Below are positions 9,839 to 19,533 of a stretch of DNA of 64,000 bases, one piece after another. The position numbers and the translations under genes were made by a program. The notes beneath the pieces are model-generated. The model did no database searches and was not told where the DNA came from. It saw only the letters and a program-made list of their open reading frames with translations. The DNA comes from Prevotella communis (GTDB taxonomy: Bacteria; Bacteroidota; Bacteroidia; Bacteroidales; Bacteroidaceae). Numbering within the stretch: the stretch's first letter is position 1; every line of letters starts with the position of its first letter. The stretch lies in contig NZ_CP091794.1 of assembly GCF_022024175.1 (NCBI RefSeq), positions 620,001 through 684,000 of the forward strand, read 5' to 3'.

Positions 9839-10380
9839 TCTCCCAACTTAATCAGTCCGAAGACCGCGTAGTTGATGATATCCATATAGTTAGCGTCAAT
9901 ACCCTCGCTGACGAGAGTCTTTCCGCTCAGGTTCTCTATCTCCTTGATACGCTCAATCTTAGTGAGTATCAGGTCTGTGTAGCTGCTTACACGCATGCCG
10001 CGCCACGCCTCGTCATAGTCGTGGTTCTTGCGTTTCATCAGTTCCAGGGCCTCATGGGCATAATGGTCATAGAGTGCCATGGCGGCCTCATTGTCCATAT
10101 CCACCGTATCGGCAAAACCTTTCTCCAATTGTATCAATCCTACGATGCCGTAGTTAATCAGCGCCACGAATTCAGGTCTGATACCTTCGCCAACCAGTGA
10201 CTCCTGCTTGATTTCCAGTGAGCGGATACGCTTAGCCTTGATAAACAGTTGGTCAGTAAGTGATGATGGACGCAAAATGCGCCAAGACGCCTTGTAGTCG
10301 TGCAGTTTCTTGGAAAACATGTCACGGCATTCGGCAATGGCGGCCTCAAATTCTGCGTTTGTCTTTTCAAATCTATCCAT
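9835..10380 (-). CDS. DUF1599 protein with two repeats
   Basis: A 181-residue soluble protein made of two similar halves: [20 protein letters not shown] ... [12 protein letters not shown] (about 20-95) and [19 protein letters not shown] ... [12 protein letters not shown] (about 110-180). This is the DUF1599 family, linked by family databases to modified-nucleotide metabolism; no reaction is established here. It is first in the minus-strand run: a strong promoter lies just upstream (10391-10421), the predicted leader is only a few bases, and its stop overlaps the start of the fusion gene by 4 bp. Confidence 0.85.
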   Translation of the reverse strand: MDRFEKTNAEFEAAIAECRDMFSKKLHDYKASWRILRPSSLTDQLFIKAKRIRSLEIKQESLVGEGIRPEFVALINYGIVGLIQLEKGFADTVDMDNEAAMALYDHYAHEALELMKRKNHDYDEAWRGMRVSSYTDLILTKIERIKEIENLSGKTLVSEGIDANYMDIINYAVFGLIKLGE

Positions 10381-10390
10381 AATTCGGGTG

Positions 10391-10421
10391 CAAAGTTACG
10401 AAAAGTTGAGAGAACGGCAAA
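10391..10421 (-). promoter_or_regulatory. Bacteroidetes-type promoter for the DUF1599-tpiA-folE run
   Basis: On the minus strand TTTG (10418-10421) and TAACTTTG (10391-10398) are 19 bp apart, matching the -33/-7 consensus. The start codon at 10380 is 10 bases beyond the -7 box. Confidence 0.7.
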
Positions 10422-10511
10422 GGAAAAACTCGCTTTTTTACTTTACGAGCACTTTTCTCGTTGAACCGTCGCTATAGCGAAATTTGGGATTTCCTACTTC
10501 TGGCAGGCAGT

Positions 10512-10883
10512 CTACTGGTCGTTGTGACTGTCTTGACTTTTCATCCTGATATACTTGATTTTGGCGCCTAAGGCATTCCATTGAACCTGCAGGGAGTCGC
10601 GGTGCATACGCAGTAATGTCAGGTTGGTGAGCTCCTCTTCTGTAGCCTGCAGGGCCGCTTTATGAGCCTCTACTTCTTTTTTCTTCTGTTCATATTCTGC
10701 CTTGACCGCCTCTAAGGTGGAGTCAACGACGGCCAACTCCTGTTGGGCGGCCTGTAAACTGGAGTCCTGCTTGTGCTTTAGGGCTGCTTTCCGCGCTTCA
10801 ATCTCGTCTCTGCGTGAGTTGCTACATGCCGTTGTAAACAGTGTGGCGATGATGACTGGAATAATAATAAAATATCTTTTCAT
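10512..10883 (-). CDS. Small coiled-coil lipoprotein
   Basis: A 123-residue protein with a lipoprotein signal (IIATLFTTACSNS, lipidated Cys near residue 20) followed by a long charged heptad-rich helix (about 25-105) rich in Glu, Lys, Ala and Gln. It should sit in the envelope as a lipid-anchored coiled coil. Function unknown. A possible -7 box (TAACTTTG, 10918-10925 minus) lies 35 bp upstream. Confidence 0.75.
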   Translation of the reverse strand: MKRYFIIIPVIIATLFTTACSNSRRDEIEARKAALKHKQDSSLQAAQQELAVVDSTLEAVKAEYEQKKKEVEAHKAALQATEEELTNLTLLRMHRDSLQVQWNALGAKIKYIRMKSQDSHNDQ

Positions 10884-10940
10884 TCTTTGGAAATCATATT
10901 TAGATTTAATTCTGTGGCAAAGTTACTAAAAATAATTAAA

Positions 10941-10975
10941 TTGACATACTAGGTGGTGTTTTTTTTGTAATTTTG
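10941..10975 (+). promoter_or_regulatory. Promoter for cca
   Basis: TTGACA at 10941-10946 and TAATTTTG at 10968-10975, 21 bp apart, followed by the cca start at 11003. Confidence 0.55.
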
Positions 10976-11002
10976 CAGTCCAAATCATGAGAAAGATAAA
11001 GA

Positions 11003-12433
11003 ATGAAGTTGTATTCTGACGAAGAACTGGCCGAGATATTAGACCAAAATATATTTCATCAAATCAGCGAGGCTGCCGATCGCTTAGGACTGGAGTGCTA
11101 TGTGGTAGGTGGCTATGTACGCGATATCTTTTTAGAGCGCCCTTCAAATGATATCGATGTGGTTGTGGTGGGTAGCGGTATCTCCGTGGCTCAGGAACTG
11201 AAACATATGTTGGGACGCAAGGCCCATCTCTCTGTATTCAAGAATTTCGGAACTGCTCAAGTAAAATTCCACGATACAGAAGTGGAGTTTGTGGGAGCCC
11301 GAAAGGAGAGCTATAGCCATGACTCGCGAAAACCCATTGTGGAGAATGGTACGTTGGAGGATGATCAGAATCGTCGTGACTTTACGATTAATGCGATGGC
11401 TATTTGTCTGAATAAGAGCCGCTTCGGTGAATTGGTAGACCCCTTTAATGGCTTGGCCGACTTGGAGGATGGTATCATCGCCACACCTTTGGAGCCGGGT
11501 ATCACATTCAGTGATGACCCACTGCGTATGATGCGTTGCATCCGTTTTGCCACCCAGTTGAATTTCCAGATAGAGGATGAGACCTTCGAGGCCTTGGAAC
11601 GCATGGCCGACCGTATCAAGATTGTCAGTGGCGAGCGTATTGAAGTGGAGCTCAACAAGATTATCATGTCTCCCCATCCCAGTAAGGGCTTCGTTGACTT
11701 GCAGCGCTCAGGACTCCTGAATATCATCCTGCCTGAACTGGCTGCTCTCGACATCGTTGAACAGAAAAACGGACGCGCCCATAAGAATAATTTCTATCAT
11801 ACACTGGAAGTGCTTGAGAATGTCGTGGCTCACGATGGAGGCTTATGGCTCCGTTGGGGCGCCCTGCTTCATGATATCGGTAAGACCAAGTCTAAGCGTT
11901 GGGAACCATCTGCGGGCTGGACCTTCCATAACCATAATTTTATTGGTGCGAAGATGGTACCCGAGATATTCCGCCGCCTGAAACTGCCAATGGGTGGCGA
12001 GATGAAATATGTGCAGAAACTTGTTGACCTCCATATGCGTCCGCAGGTCATTGCCGACAGTGAGGTGACCGATTCTGCTGTCCGTCGTCTGTTGAATGAT
12101 GCAGGCGATGATATTGATGACCTGATGACACTCTGCGAGGCTGATATCACCTCGAAGAATGAAGGCAAGAAAAAGATGTTCCTGGAGAATTTCCGTATGG
12201 TTCGCGAAAAACTGGCAGATCTGCAGGTGAAAGACTATAAGCGCCTGTTGCAGCCTGTTATCGACGGCAATGAAATCATGGAAATGTTCCATCTGCAGCC
12301 TTCTCGCGAGGTGGGCACGCTGAAACAGTATCTGAAAGATGCCGTCCTTGACAATAAGGTGGAGAACGAGCGCGAGCCTTTGATGAAACTGTTGATGGAG
12401 AAAGCACAATCAATGGGATTGAAAATATCATAA
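11003..12433 (+). CDS. cca: CCA tRNA nucleotidyltransferase with HD domain
   Basis: A 476-residue class II nucleotidyltransferase. The N-terminal head has the signature VVGGYVRDIFLERPSNDIDV with its catalytic DxD, then RRDFTINAMA and the nucleotide-selecting DPLRMMRCIRFATQL (EDxxR-like region). The C-terminal half contains an HD-type phosphohydrolase motif (LLHDIGKTKSKRW, about residue 290, and later His/Asp residues). It adds or repairs the CCA end of tRNAs; the HD part would give phosphatase or phosphodiesterase activity. Here it matters because not every tRNA need encode CCA, although the tRNA-Lys in this window does. The start follows a recognisable promoter by about 27 bp. Confidence 0.93.
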   Translation: MKLYSDEELAEILDQNIFHQISEAADRLGLECYVVGGYVRDIFLERPSNDIDVVVVGSGISVAQELKHMLGRKAHLSVFKNFGTAQVKFHDTEVEFVGARKESYSHDSRKPIVENGTLEDDQNRRDFTINAMAICLNKSRFGELVDPFNGLADLEDGIIATPLEPGITFSDDPLRMMRCIRFATQLNFQIEDETFEALERMADRIKIVSGERIEVELNKIIMSPHPSKGFVDLQRSGLLNIILPELAALDIVEQKNGRAHKNNFYHTLEVLENVVAHDGGLWLRWGALLHDIGKTKSKRWEPSAGWTFHNHNFIGAKMVPEIFRRLKLPMGGEMKYVQKLVDLHMRPQVIADSEVTDSAVRRLLNDAGDDIDDLMTLCEADITSKNEGKKKMFLENFRMVREKLADLQVKDYKRLLQPVIDGNEIMEMFHLQPSREVGTLKQYLKDAVLDNKVENEREPLMKLLMEKAQSMGLKIS

Positions 12434-12454
12434 CCAAAAACAATCAATAAAACA

Positions 12455-13426
12455 ATGGAAACTGAAGAGAAAACACCGTTTTACAAACAAATCTGGTTTT
12501 TGGGCGGATTAGCAACACTTGCCATCTTTGCCCTGTGTTTTTTAGCAATCAATATGGTGGGTTCGCCCGATGATGACGACACACCAGAAGTGGAAATGGA
12601 GGTCATTGCGACCCTCCAGACAAATGAACCCCTGATAAAAATAGCACGTGAGCAGGGATGGATTGATGCCGACGCTACGGAGATGACAAGCGTTGATGCA
12701 GCAGCTGTGGATAGTATAGGTACTATCTTTAGTGGCTGCAACTTGAAGAGCTTCAAGGAGTTTCGCTATTTTGTGGGTCTGAAGCAGATTCAGGCAGAGG
12801 CCTTTGCTCATGCAGACCAGTTGACGGAGATTGTCATCCCTTCGCAAGTGGAAGATATTGCCTATGGCGCCTTTGCCGACTGTCCTGCCTTGGAGGCTAT
12901 CAGTGTGGATTCCACCAATACACATTATGACTCACGCGACAACTGCAATGGTATTATCTGTACGTGGAAAGGTACGCTGATGCTAGTAGCAGGTTGTAAG
13001 AATACTACAATAATTGATCGCATTGGCTATATTGCCCCGCAGGCTTTCCGTGGTTGCAGAGACCTGACAGCCATCTCCTTCCCCGAACGAATGGAAGAGA
13101 TTGGTGATTCTGCCTTCATGGACTGTGTGGCTTTGCAGGAGGTCTCACTGCCTCAGGGCGTTCGTTTTGTTGAACCAGCTACCTTTATGGGATGCAAATC
13201 TTTACAAGCCGTTACCCTTACTAAAAGCATTGAACGCCTTCAGAAGAATGCCTTCAAAGGTTGCAAGCGTCTGACTAAGATTGTGTGTCCCAAGAAGTAT
13301 CCGCCCATCATCGATGAAGCCTTCGATTCCTACGACGTAACAGTATATGTGCCTGCAGGTCTGCAAAACAAATACTTCTCGGATAAGTTCTGGAAGTTCT
13401 TTAAGGATGTTAAGGAATCTATATAG
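12455..13426 (+). CDS. BspA-like leucine-rich-repeat protein with N-terminal membrane anchor
   Basis: 323 residues. A single hydrophobic segment (about residues 11-31, IWFLGGLATLAIFALCFLAI) anchors it, with the remainder outside the cytoplasm. From about residue 90 it consists of LRR_5 units of the Treponema/BspA type (VEDIAYGAFADCPALEAISV, APQAFRGCRDLTAISFP, IGDSAFMDCVALQEVSLP, LQKNAFKGCKRLTKIVCP). Such repeats usually mediate protein binding or adhesion. It lies 21 bp after cca and may share its transcript. Confidence 0.85.
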   Translation: METEEKTPFYKQIWFLGGLATLAIFALCFLAINMVGSPDDDDTPEVEMEVIATLQTNEPLIKIAREQGWIDADATEMTSVDAAAVDSIGTIFSGCNLKSFKEFRYFVGLKQIQAEAFAHADQLTEIVIPSQVEDIAYGAFADCPALEAISVDSTNTHYDSRDNCNGIICTWKGTLMLVAGCKNTTIIDRIGYIAPQAFRGCRDLTAISFPERMEEIGDSAFMDCVALQEVSLPQGVRFVEPATFMGCKSLQAVTLTKSIERLQKNAFKGCKRLTKIVCPKKYPPIIDEAFDSYDVTVYVPAGLQNKYFSDKFWKFFKDVKESI

Positions 13427-13494
13427 AATATTAATAAAATATTAATAACATGTAAAAATAGAGGTATGAGTGTTACAACTTGTACCTTTTTTTA

Positions 13495-13502
13495 TACCTT
13501 TG
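13495..13502 (+). promoter_or_regulatory. -7 box (TACCTTTG) for the RND efflux operon
   Basis: A consensus -7 box about 80 bp before the first efflux gene; no clear TTTG at -33, so the promoter may be regulated. The A/T-rich leader (13510-13583) has no obvious hairpin. Confidence 0.45.
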
Positions 13503-13583
13503 CAATTCGGAAACTTCATTTTTTCAATGAGTTTTCAATATCGGAACAGAATTTATATATAAATTTAAGTATTAAGAACTATT

Positions 13584-14762
13584 ATGAAGAAGAACAAAAT
13601 GATGCTGGTTGCAGTTGTTGCAACCGTGCTGATGTCGTGTGGTGGAGGCGGTGGCCGTCCAACGTTTGGCGACAATGAGTACCCTGTGGATGTTGTAGCC
13701 ACACAGAATGCCTCGCTACAGTCCACCTATCCAGCAACGATTAATGGTGTTCAGGACGTGGAAATCCGTCCTAAAGTTTCAGGATTCCTTACTCAGATTA
13801 ACGTGACAGAAGGTCAGACGGTGAGCGCTGGTCAGGTGCTTTTCGTGATTGACAACGAGACCTATCAGGCGCAGGTGCGCCAGGCTCAGGCTGCCGTAAA
13901 CACTGCCCAGAGTGCGGTGAATACAGCCAAACTGACTTTTGATAATACGAAGAAATTGCATGCCAGCAAGGTGGTAGGCGACTATGAGTTGCAGACTGCC
14001 GAGAATACTTTCCTCAGTGCTCAGGCTCAGTTGGCCCAGGCCCAGGCAGCCCTGTCTTCCGCTAAAGAGGCTCTGAGCTTCTGCTATGTGAAGAGTCCTG
14101 CAGCTGGTGTCGTTGGTACGCTGCCATTGAAGAAAGGTGCGCTGGTGAGTGCTTCAAATGTACTGACCCACGTATCAGATATCAGCACTATGGATGTCTA
14201 TTTCTCTATGACCGAGAAAGACATGCTGACAATGTCTCAGGGTGAAGGTGGCCTGAAGGGCGCCGTAGAGAAATTCCCTCCTTTGAAACTGCAGTTGGCC
14301 GACGGTACGATGTATGCTTATGACGGTCATGTGACCTCTATCAGCGGTGTCATTGACCGTTCTACAGGTTCTGTACAGTTGAAGGCTCAGTTCCCCAATC
14401 CCGAGAAGCTGCTGAAGAGCGGAGGCTCAGGTTCTATTGTCATTCCCAGCGTGGCCGATTCAGCCATCGTTATTCCCCAGCGTGTGGTGATGGAAGTGCA
14501 GAACAAGAAGTTTGTGTATGTGCTGAAGGAGAATAATAAGGTGGCTTACACCGAGATTACTGTTGACCCACAGAACGATGGTATGAACTATATTGTGACC
14601 AGCGGATTGAAAGTTGGCGATAAGTACGTGACCAATGGTATCACTAAGTTGACCGACCAGATGGAGATTGTTCCCATCACGCCCGAGCGCTATCAGCAGA
14701 AGATAGACGAGCAGGCCAAGGCTATGTCGGCCAGTGATATTGTTAACGCTATTAAAAAATAA
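13584..14762 (+). CDS. RND efflux periplasmic adaptor (AcrA/MexA family)
   Basis: 392 residues with a lipoprotein signal (VVATVLMSCGGGGG, Cys about residue 14). The membrane-fusion-protein layout is present: split lipoyl halves (PKVSGFLTQINVTEGQTVSAGQVLF and SPAAGVVGTLPLKKGALVSA), a coiled-coil hairpin between them (about 90-165) and a beta-barrel plus membrane-proximal domain towards the C-terminus. It bridges the inner-membrane pump and outer-membrane factor encoded directly downstream (9-bp gap to the pump). Substrates cannot be read from sequence; this subfamily usually exports drugs, bile salts or detergents. Confidence 0.93.
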   Translation: MKKNKMMLVAVVATVLMSCGGGGGRPTFGDNEYPVDVVATQNASLQSTYPATINGVQDVEIRPKVSGFLTQINVTEGQTVSAGQVLFVIDNETYQAQVRQAQAAVNTAQSAVNTAKLTFDNTKKLHASKVVGDYELQTAENTFLSAQAQLAQAQAALSSAKEALSFCYVKSPAAGVVGTLPLKKGALVSASNVLTHVSDISTMDVYFSMTEKDMLTMSQGEGGLKGAVEKFPPLKLQLADGTMYAYDGHVTSISGVIDRSTGSVQLKAQFPNPEKLLKSGGSGSIVIPSVADSAIVIPQRVVMEVQNKKFVYVLKENNKVAYTEITVDPQNDGMNYIVTSGLKVGDKYVTNGITKLTDQMEIVPITPERYQQKIDEQAKAMSASDIVNAIKK

Positions 14763-14770
14763 TAGAAAGT

Positions 14771-17700
14771 ATGACATTTACTAATTTTATCAAGCGCCCA
14801 GTACTTTCGACGGTGATTTCTATCCTCATCGTTATCCTGGGTGTTATCGGACTTTTCTCGCTGCCTATTGAGCAGTATCCGGATATTGCACCGCCTACCG
14901 TTGTGGTGCACACTCAGTATCCCGGTGCCGATGCCGAGACGGTGAAAAACTCGGTTATCACCCCTCTGGAAGAGAGCATCAATGGTGTAGAGGGTATGGA
15001 CTATATCCAGTCAACAGCTGGTGCAGGTTCGGCACAGATTAGCATTCTGTTCCGTCAGGGCATGAACGCCGATATGTGTGCTGTGAACGTACAGAACCGT
15101 GTGCAGCAGGCTCAGGCTCTGTTGCCTGCCGAGGTAACCCGTGTGGGTGTTACCGTGATGAAGCGTCAGACCTCTCAGGTGCTGATGTTCACGCTGACCT
15201 CTGAGGACGGACGCTATGATGATGAGTTCCTGACCAACTACAACAACATCAATATCATCCCTGCTATCAAGCGTATTCAGGGTGTGGGTGATGTGCAGAG
15301 CCCTGGTATGAAGTCATACGCCATGCGTATCTGGCTGAAGCCCGACGTGATGAAGCAGTATAACCTGATGCCTTCTGATATCAGTAATGTACTGGCCGAA
15401 CAGAATATCGAGGCCGCTCCTGGTTCCTTTGGTGAGCAGTCGGATGTAGCCTACGAGTATTCACTGCGCTATACAGGTCGTCTGAAGTCGGCAGAAGAGT
15501 TTGGCAATATCATCATCTCCAGTGATGCCAACGGTCAGACCCTGAAGCTGAAGGATGTGGCACGTATCGAGTTGGGTGGCCAGATGTATTCTGTGTCCAT
15601 GAGAAACAACAACCTGCCCTCAGTGCTGGGTATGGTACAGCAGATTGCCGGTTCTAACGCCAACGAGATTGCCAAGCAGGTGAAGGCCGAGCTCGAAGAG
15701 CAGGCTAAACTGTTCCCCCCGGGCATGACCTATAAGATCAACTATGATGTGACGGAGTTCTTGTATGCCTCTATTGAAGAGGTTATCTTCACCCTGTTCT
15801 TCACGTTGATTCTGGTGTTCATCGTTATCTACGTGTTCTTGCAGGACTGGCGTTCTACGCTGATACCTCTGATTGCAGTACCTGTGTCGCTGATTGGTAC
15901 ATTCTTCTTCCTCAACGTGATGGGCTTCTCTATCAACCTGCTCACGCTGTCGGCTCTGCTGCTGGCAATCGCTATTGTGGTGGACGATGCCATCGTGGTG
16001 GTTGAGGCTGTGCATGCCAAGTTGGACCAGGGCTATAAGAGTGCGTTGACAGCCTCTGTTGATGCCATGAACGAGATTTCGGGCGCTATCATCTCCATCA
16101 CGCTGGTGATGGCCTCAGTGTTCGTTCCGGTATCGTTTATCGGTGGCACCAGCGGCACCTTCTATCGCGAGTTTGGTGTGACGATGGCCGTGTCAATCTT
16201 TATCTCTGCCCTGAATGCCCTGACGCTGTCGCCTGCCCTGTGTGCTATCTTCCTGAAGCCCCACGACAAGGACGGTGAGAAGAAACTGAGTCGTATTGAC
16301 CGTTTCCACCTGGCCTTCAATACCGCTTACGATAAGATTCTGGGTAAGTATAAGAAGAGCATCGAGAAGACCGTGCGCAAGCCTGTGCTTATCCTGATGG
16401 TAGCGCTGGTGGGTATCGTGGCCCTTGTAGGTTCTATGTTGACCACCAAGAGCGGTCTGGTGCCCGACGAGGATACCGGAACCGTGTTCTGTACCATCTC
16501 TATGCCCCCTGCCACCTCTGTGGCTCGTACCCGTCAGATTATCAATGAGGTAGATAGTATTCTGGCTGCCGATCCTGCTATTCAGGCCCGTGAGCAGATT
16601 CAGGGATACAACTTTATCGCAGGTTCTGGTTCAGATCAGGCTACCTTTATTATTAAGTTGAAGCCCTTCTCTGAGCGTCAGCGCGGACTGTGGTGGAAAA
16701 TCTCTGGACTCTGGCAGGGCGACGGTATCTATCGTTTCTTTGTGAACCCGCTGGATGCCCAGATGGTTGTAGCCCAGATATTCATCAAGACGGCACATAT
16801 CAAGGATGCCTCTATCCTGGCTTTCTCGCCCCCAATGATTCCTGGTTACTCGTTGAGCAGCGGTGTGTCGTTGGTGATGCAGGACCGCACAGGTGGCGAT
16901 TTGAACAAGTTCTATGATATTGTGAAGAACTATATCGCAGAGCTGAATAAGCGTCCTGAGATTCAGATGGCCCAGACATCATACAACCCCTCTTACCCGC
17001 AGTACATGGTACATGTTGATGTGGCTAAGTGTAAGCAGGTGGGTGTGTCGCCTTCTGCCATCCTGAGTACCCTGCAGGGCTACTATGGCGGACTCTACGC
17101 CTCCAACTTCAACGCCTATGGTAAGTTGTTCCGTGTGATGATTCAGGGCTCGCCCGAGACGCGTCAGACAGAAGAGTCGCTTAATAGCATCTATGTGCGC
17201 ACCCCATCAGGCATGTCGCCCGTGAAAGAGTTCTGTCGTCTGGAGCGTGTTTATGGCCCATCAAACATCAACCGCTTCAACCTGTTTACCTCTATCAACG
17301 TCACGGCAACGGTGAACGACGGCTTCTCTTCGGGTGAGGCTATCAAGGCTTGTCAGGAGGTGGCTGCCACAACACTGCCCACAGGTTATACCTATGACTA
17401 TTCTGGTTTGACCCGTGAGGAGGCCAAGGCATCTAACTCTACGTGGATTATCTTCGTGCTCTGCTTCCTCTTTATCTACCTGATTCTGTCGGCACAGTAC
17501 GAGTCGTACATCCTGCCTCTGGCCGTGGTGCTCTCCGTACCGTTTGGTCTGGCTGGCTGTTTCGGCTTTACGGCACTGTTTGGCCACTCCAACGATATCT
17601 ACATGCAGATCTCGCTCATCATGCTGATTGGTCTGTTGGCTAAGAACGCCATCCTGATTGTGCAGTTCGCCCTTGAGCGTCGTCAGACGGGTATGGCAGT

Positions 17701-18028
17701 CTCGTGGTCTGCCGTGCTGGGTGCCGCCGCTCGTCTGCGTCCTATCCTGATGACGTCGTTGGCCATGATTATCGGTTTGCTGCCAATGATGTTTGCATCG
17801 GGCGTAGGCAAGAATGGTAACCAGACGCTGGGTGCAGCTGCCGTGGGCGGTATGCTTATCGGTACGCTGTGTCAGATTTTTGTGGTGCCTGCCTTGTTTG
17901 TGCTCTTCCAGAGTCTGCAGGAGAAGTTCAGACCGATGAAGTTCGAAGGTGACGAGGAGAATCCTGATGTGACCACCGAGTTGCAGCAGTATGCCAAGCG
18001 TCCTGTAGATTATAAATTGGAAAAATAA
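14771..18028 (+). CDS. RND efflux pump, inner-membrane permease (HAE1/AcrB family)
   Basis: 1085 residues, normal for AcrB-like pumps. The first transmembrane helix (RPVLSTVISILIVILGVIGL) is followed by a large porter loop, then helices 2-6 around residue 330-500 with the proton-relay pair in helix 4 (AIAIVVDDAIVVVEAV). A second loop with GLVPDEDTGTVFC and FNAYGKLFRV follows, and a second helix bundle near 870-1045 including LIGLLAKNAILIVQFA. It takes substrates from the periplasm or outer leaflet using the proton gradient. Gene order adaptor-pump-outer factor is the standard operon. Confidence 0.96.
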   Translation: MTFTNFIKRPVLSTVISILIVILGVIGLFSLPIEQYPDIAPPTVVVHTQYPGADAETVKNSVITPLEESINGVEGMDYIQSTAGAGSAQISILFRQGMNADMCAVNVQNRVQQAQALLPAEVTRVGVTVMKRQTSQVLMFTLTSEDGRYDDEFLTNYNNINIIPAIKRIQGVGDVQSPGMKSYAMRIWLKPDVMKQYNLMPSDISNVLAEQNIEAAPGSFGEQSDVAYEYSLRYTGRLKSAEEFGNIIISSDANGQTLKLKDVARIELGGQMYSVSMRNNNLPSVLGMVQQIAGSNANEIAKQVKAELEEQAKLFPPGMTYKINYDVTEFLYASIEEVIFTLFFTLILVFIVIYVFLQDWRSTLIPLIAVPVSLIGTFFFLNVMGFSINLLTLSALLLAIAIVVDDAIVVVEAVHAKLDQGYKSALTASVDAMNEISGAIISITLVMASVFVPVSFIGGTSGTFYREFGVTMAVSIFISALNALTLSPALCAIFLKPHDKDGEKKLSRIDRFHLAFNTAYDKILGKYKKSIEKTVRKPVLILMVALVGIVALVGSMLTTKSGLVPDEDTGTVFCTISMPPATSVARTRQIINEVDSILAADPAIQAREQIQGYNFIAGSGSDQATFIIKLKPFSERQRGLWWKISGLWQGDGIYRFFVNPLDAQMVVAQIFIKTAHIKDASILAFSPPMIPGYSLSSGVSLVMQDRTGGDLNKFYDIVKNYIAELNKRPEIQMAQTSYNPSYPQYMVHVDVAKCKQVGVSPSAILSTLQGYYGGLYASNFNAYGKLFRVMIQGSPETRQTEESLNSIYVRTPSGMSPVKEFCRLERVYGPSNINRFNLFTSINVTATVNDGFSSGEAIKACQEVAATTLPTGYTYDYSGLTREEAKASNSTWIIFVLCFLFIYLILSAQYESYILPLAVVLSVPFGLAGCFGFTALFGHSNDIYMQISLIMLIGLLAKNAILIVQFALERRQTGMAVSWSAVLGAAARLRPILMTSLAMIIGLLPMMFASGVGKNGNQTLGAAAVGGMLIGTLCQIFVVPALFVLFQSLQEKFRPMKFEGDEENPDVTTELQQYAKRPVDYKLEK

Positions 18029-18043
18029 AATACTCTCCCCTGA

Positions 18044-18064
18044 CCCCTCCCTCGCAGGGAGGGG
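18044..18064. repeat. CCCCTCCCT/AGGGAGGGG palindromic element in intergenic gap
   Basis: Perfect 9-bp arms (18044-18052 and 18056-18064) around CGC, between the pump and outer-membrane-factor genes. It may weaken read-through as an RNA hairpin, but it has no following U tract. It matches the element inside the 2276-3298 gene. Confidence 0.75.
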
Positions 18065-18082
18065 AATGGGTAGAATAATATA

Positions 18083-19528
18083 ATGAAGATAAAGATGAAT
18101 AAGATATTAAAGAAAAAGGCGTCCACTCCCCTCCATATAGGGAGGAGCCTGGGGGTGGGGCTGTTGCTCAGCTTGATGTTGACCAGCTGCGGACTCTACA
18201 ACAAATACGAGCGTCCTGAGGATTTGAATACCAAGGGACTGATTCGCGACCTGCAGAGCGATGGCGACACCCTGGCTGTGAATACCGACGAGAACTTTGG
18301 CAATCTGCCCTGGCGCGAGGTGTTTACTGACCCTCAGCTGCAGGGACTCATAGAGACCGCTCTTGAGAATAATGTTGACCTGCGCAATGCTGCCCTCAAC
18401 GTGAAGATGATGGAGACGGCACTGACCTGTGCCAAACTGGCTTTCCTGCCCTCTGTGGCTTTTGCGCCCCAGGGCACCATCAGTCAGGTACAGATGGACG
18501 GCGCCTCTGTCAGCAAGACCTATCAGTTGCCTGTCAGCGCTACGTGGAACATTGACCTCTTTGGCAACCTGCTCTCGCAGAAGCGCTCGGCACAGATGAA
18601 ATTGCTGGCAACAAAGGATTATCAGGTGGCTGTGCAGACACAGATTATCTGTGGTGTGGCCAACCTCTACTACACGTTGATGATGCTCGACGAACAGTTG
18701 GCTATTGTCACCGATATGGAGGGACTCACCAAGGACACCTGGGACATGATGCAGTTGCAGATGCAGTTGGGCCGTGCCCGCTCTACCAGTGTGCAGACGG
18801 CCGAGGCCAACTACTATAGCGTGCAGGCAAAGAAGGCCGACCTCAAGCGCCAGATTCGTGAGATGGAGAACTCGATGTCGCTGCTGCTCAACGAGGCTGG
18901 TCATCAGATTGCCCGCGGCAAGTTCTACAACCAGAGCCTGCCCACCACCTTCGCTGCAGGCGTTGGCATCCAGTTGCTCTCTAATCGTCCTGATGTGCAC
19001 GCTGCCGAGATGTCGTTGGCGCAGTGCTTCTACGACACAGAGACGGCTCGCTCGCGCTTCTATCCCAACCTGAATGTCACGGGTACGGCCATGTTTACCA
19101 ATAGCCTTGGTACTGCCGTTGTCAACCCCGGCAAGTGGATTCTCTCTGCTATCGGCTCACTGACGCAGCCCATCTTCCAGCACGGACAGATTGTGGCTGG
19201 CCTGAAGGTGGCAAAGGCACAGCAGGAGCAGGCACTCAACACCTTCCAGAACACAATCCTCAAGGCTGGCAACGAGGTGAGCAATGCCCTTCTGGCCTAT
19301 AACACTTGCGACGAGAAGAGCAAGCTCGACGAGAAGCAGGTGAAGATCTACGAGCAGAATGTGGAGGATACCAAACTGCTTTATACCTCTAAGGGCTCCA
19401 GCTATCTGGAGGTTATCCAGGCACAGAACGGCTTGCTCAATGCCCGCATCTCTAAGGTCACCGACGACTTTAACAAGATGCAGGCTGTGGTCAACCTCTA
19501 TCAGGCCCTGGGAGGTGGAAGTAAATAA
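18083..19528 (+). CDS. Outer-membrane efflux lipoprotein (TolC/NodT family)
   Basis: 481 residues. The lipoprotein signal ends at LMLTSCGLYNKYERP. Two outer-membrane efflux repeats follow, with the usual alpha-barrel signatures (PWREVFTDPQLQGLIETALENNVDLRNA; FGNLLSQKRSAQ; LLSNRPDVHAAEMSLA; ARSRFYPNLNVTGT; ATWNIDLFG). It forms the outer-membrane channel of the pump encoded upstream. Unusually, the n-region of the signal peptide (STPLHIGRSLGVG) is encoded by a degenerate copy of the G/C-rich palindromic element also found 60 bp upstream. Confidence 0.94.
   Translation: MKIKMNKILKKKASTPLHIGRSLGVGLLLSLMLTSCGLYNKYERPEDLNTKGLIRDLQSDGDTLAVNTDENFGNLPWREVFTDPQLQGLIETALENNVDLRNAALNVKMMETALTCAKLAFLPSVAFAPQGTISQVQMDGASVSKTYQLPVSATWNIDLFGNLLSQKRSAQMKLLATKDYQVAVQTQIICGVANLYYTLMMLDEQLAIVTDMEGLTKDTWDMMQLQMQLGRARSTSVQTAEANYYSVQAKKADLKRQIREMENSMSLLLNEAGHQIARGKFYNQSLPTTFAAGVGIQLLSNRPDVHAAEMSLAQCFYDTETARSRFYPNLNVTGTAMFTNSLGTAVVNPGKWILSAIGSLTQPIFQHGQIVAGLKVAKAQQEQALNTFQNTILKAGNEVSNALLAYNTCDEKSKLDEKQVKIYEQNVEDTKLLYTSKGSSYLEVIQAQNGLLNARISKVTDDFNKMQAVVNLYQALGGGSK
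18124..18164 (+). repeat. Degenerate G/C-rich palindromic element in signal-peptide codons
   Basis: Motifs CTCCCCTCC and GGGAGGAG flank a short AT loop, followed by a run of G. It encodes residues about 14-27 of the outer-membrane factor, just before its hydrophobic core, as at 2321-2341 in another gene. Confidence 0.55.
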
Positions 19529-19533
19529 TGGAT

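Noticed and set aside
10469..10480. TCGCTATAGCGA palindrome as a terminator of the small lipoprotein gene
   Set aside because: No U tract on either strand and only six base pairs; too weak to call.
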